Notes under the pieces: generated by a model
What the model was told of the DNA's origin: nothing
The model's database searches: none
Seen by the model: the letters and a program-made list of their open reading frames with translations, nothing else
From: JBKJML01 sp046596415
GTDB taxonomy: Bacteria > Actinomycetota > Thermoleophilia > Gaiellales > Gaiellaceae
Reading direction: 5' to 3'
Length of the DNA: 5,486 nt
Assembly (NCBI GenBank): GCA_046596415.1
Contig: JBKJML010000057.1
Span: 1-5,486, forward strand
Translations under genes and position numbers: made by a program
In this document: one piece after another, positions 4,775 through 5,486 of the stretch
Position numbering within the stretch: the first letter of the stretch is position 1
How the letters are laid out: every line of letters starts with the position of its first letter

Positions 4775-5486
4775 ATGGGCCGCGACTATCCCACCGTGCT
4801 CGACCTCGTCGGGCAGACGCCGATCGTGCGGCTCGACCGGCTCGGCCGCGATGTTGCGCCGACGCTCCTCGCCAAGCTCGAGTACCTGAACCCCGGCGGC
4901 TCCGTGAAGGACCGGATCGGGATGGCGATGATCGAGGCCGCCGAGCGTGACGGGTTGTTGAAGCCGGGTGGAACGATTGTCGAGCCCACCTCCGGCAACA
5001 CCGGCGTCGGTCTCGCGATGGCGGCCGCACTGAAGGGCTACCGCTGCATCTTCGTGATGCCCGACAAGATGAGCCAGGAGAAGATCTCGATGCTCCGGGC
5101 CTACGGCGCCGAAGTCGTGATCACCCCGACCGCCGTCGAGGCCGACTCGCCCGAGAGCTACTACTCGGTCTCCTCCCGGCTCGCCGAGGAAATCCCAGGC
5201 GGCTTCAAGCCCGACCAGTACTCGAACCTGTCGAACCCCGAGGCGCACTACCAACTCACCGGTCCGGAGATCTGGGAGCAGACGGGCGGCGAGCTCGACG
5301 CGATCGTCGTCTCCGTCGGCACCGGTGGCACGATTTCCGGCGTCGGCCGCTACTTCAAGGAGCGCAGGCCCGAGGTGCTGATCGTCGGGGCCGATCCCGA
5401 GGGCTCCGTCTACACCTCTGACGAGACGCATCCGATGCACCCCTACCTCGTCGAGGGGATCGGCAAGGACACCTGGCCGAAGACGA
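4775..5486 (+). CDS. cbs: Cystathionine beta-synthase, PLP-dependent (C-terminal end beyond window)
   Basis: This fold-type II PLP enzyme joins serine and homocysteine into cystathionine in transsulfuration. The 237 codons seen cover most of the catalytic core. Landmarks are LVGQTPIVRL (11-20), AKLEYLNPGGSVKDRIGMAM (33-52) with the PLP lysine at Lys45, EPTSGNTGVGLA (70-81) as the substrate-binding Asn loop, DSPESYYSV (124-132), SNPEAHYQLTGPEIW (152-166), and SVGTGGTISGVGRY (180-193) as the phosphate-binding glycine loop. GADPEGSVY (205-213) with YLVEGIGKD (224-232) favours cystathionine beta-synthase over plain cysteine synthase: these end motifs are typical of actinobacterial and animal CBS. 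Whether regulatory CBS domains follow is hidden by the edge. The ATG at 4775 fits the usual N-terminal length before the GQTP motif and follows a -10-like box. An O-acetylserine-dependent relative is the main alternative. Confidence 0.9.
   Translation, partial: MGRDYPTVLDLVGQTPIVRLDRLGRDVAPTLLAKLEYLNPGGSVKDRIGMAMIEAAERDGLLKPGGTIVEPTSGNTGVGLAMAAALKGYRCIFVMPDKMSQEKISMLRAYGAEVVITPTAVEADSPESYYSVSSRLAEEIPGGFKPDQYSNLSNPEAHYQLTGPEIWEQTGGELDAIVVSVGTGGTISGVGRYFKERRPEVLIVGADPEGSVYTSDETHPMHPYLVEGIGKDTWPKT

Overview
The window looks like chromosomal DNA of a high-GC actinobacterium. The third-codon positions are strongly GC-rich, GTG starts are used, and several genes appear to start without a leader. 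The nearest lineage feel is Thermoleophilia (Gaiellales/Solirubrobacterales); this is inference from protein style, not a database result. Content is mostly housekeeping metabolism. There is no phage gene, transposase, CRISPR array, rRNA or tRNA that I can see.

Layout, left to right. Positions 1-576 (minus) hold the N-terminal 192 codons of a CtaG-type cytochrome c oxidase assembly membrane protein that runs off the left edge. A compact divergent promoter (about 577-602), built around a TCTAGA palindrome, separates it from a 199-residue plus-strand protein (603-1202) with a VOC/glyoxalase-like look and no assigned function. A 94-bp gap with a leaderless-type promoter then leads into a tightly coupled purine operon: purM (1297-2217), purN (2214-2765) and purH (2762-4294). 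Each junction is an ATGA overlap. Together these three encode the formylation of GAR, the closure of FGAM to AIR, and the last two steps to IMP.

purH converges on a 55-codon minus-strand gene (4300-4467) for a small two-helix membrane protein. The two stop codons lie 5 bp apart inside a 13-bp palindrome. This small gene has a near-perfect Shine-Dalgarno, unlike the leaderless-type starts elsewhere. The 307-bp gap 4468-4774 holds a striking 142-bp element (4615-4756) with perfect 19-bp inverted terminal repeats bounded by TA, and an 18-bp inner hairpin. It resembles a MITE or a structured regulatory element. Its right edge runs into the probable -10 box of the last gene, a cystathionine beta-synthase (4775 to the right edge, 237 codons seen).

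The most interesting items are the 142-bp inverted-repeat element at the cystathionine beta-synthase promoter, the overlapping symmetric divergent promoter at 583-592, the small membrane protein missed by size-based gene finding, and the uncharacterised 199-residue VOC-like protein.
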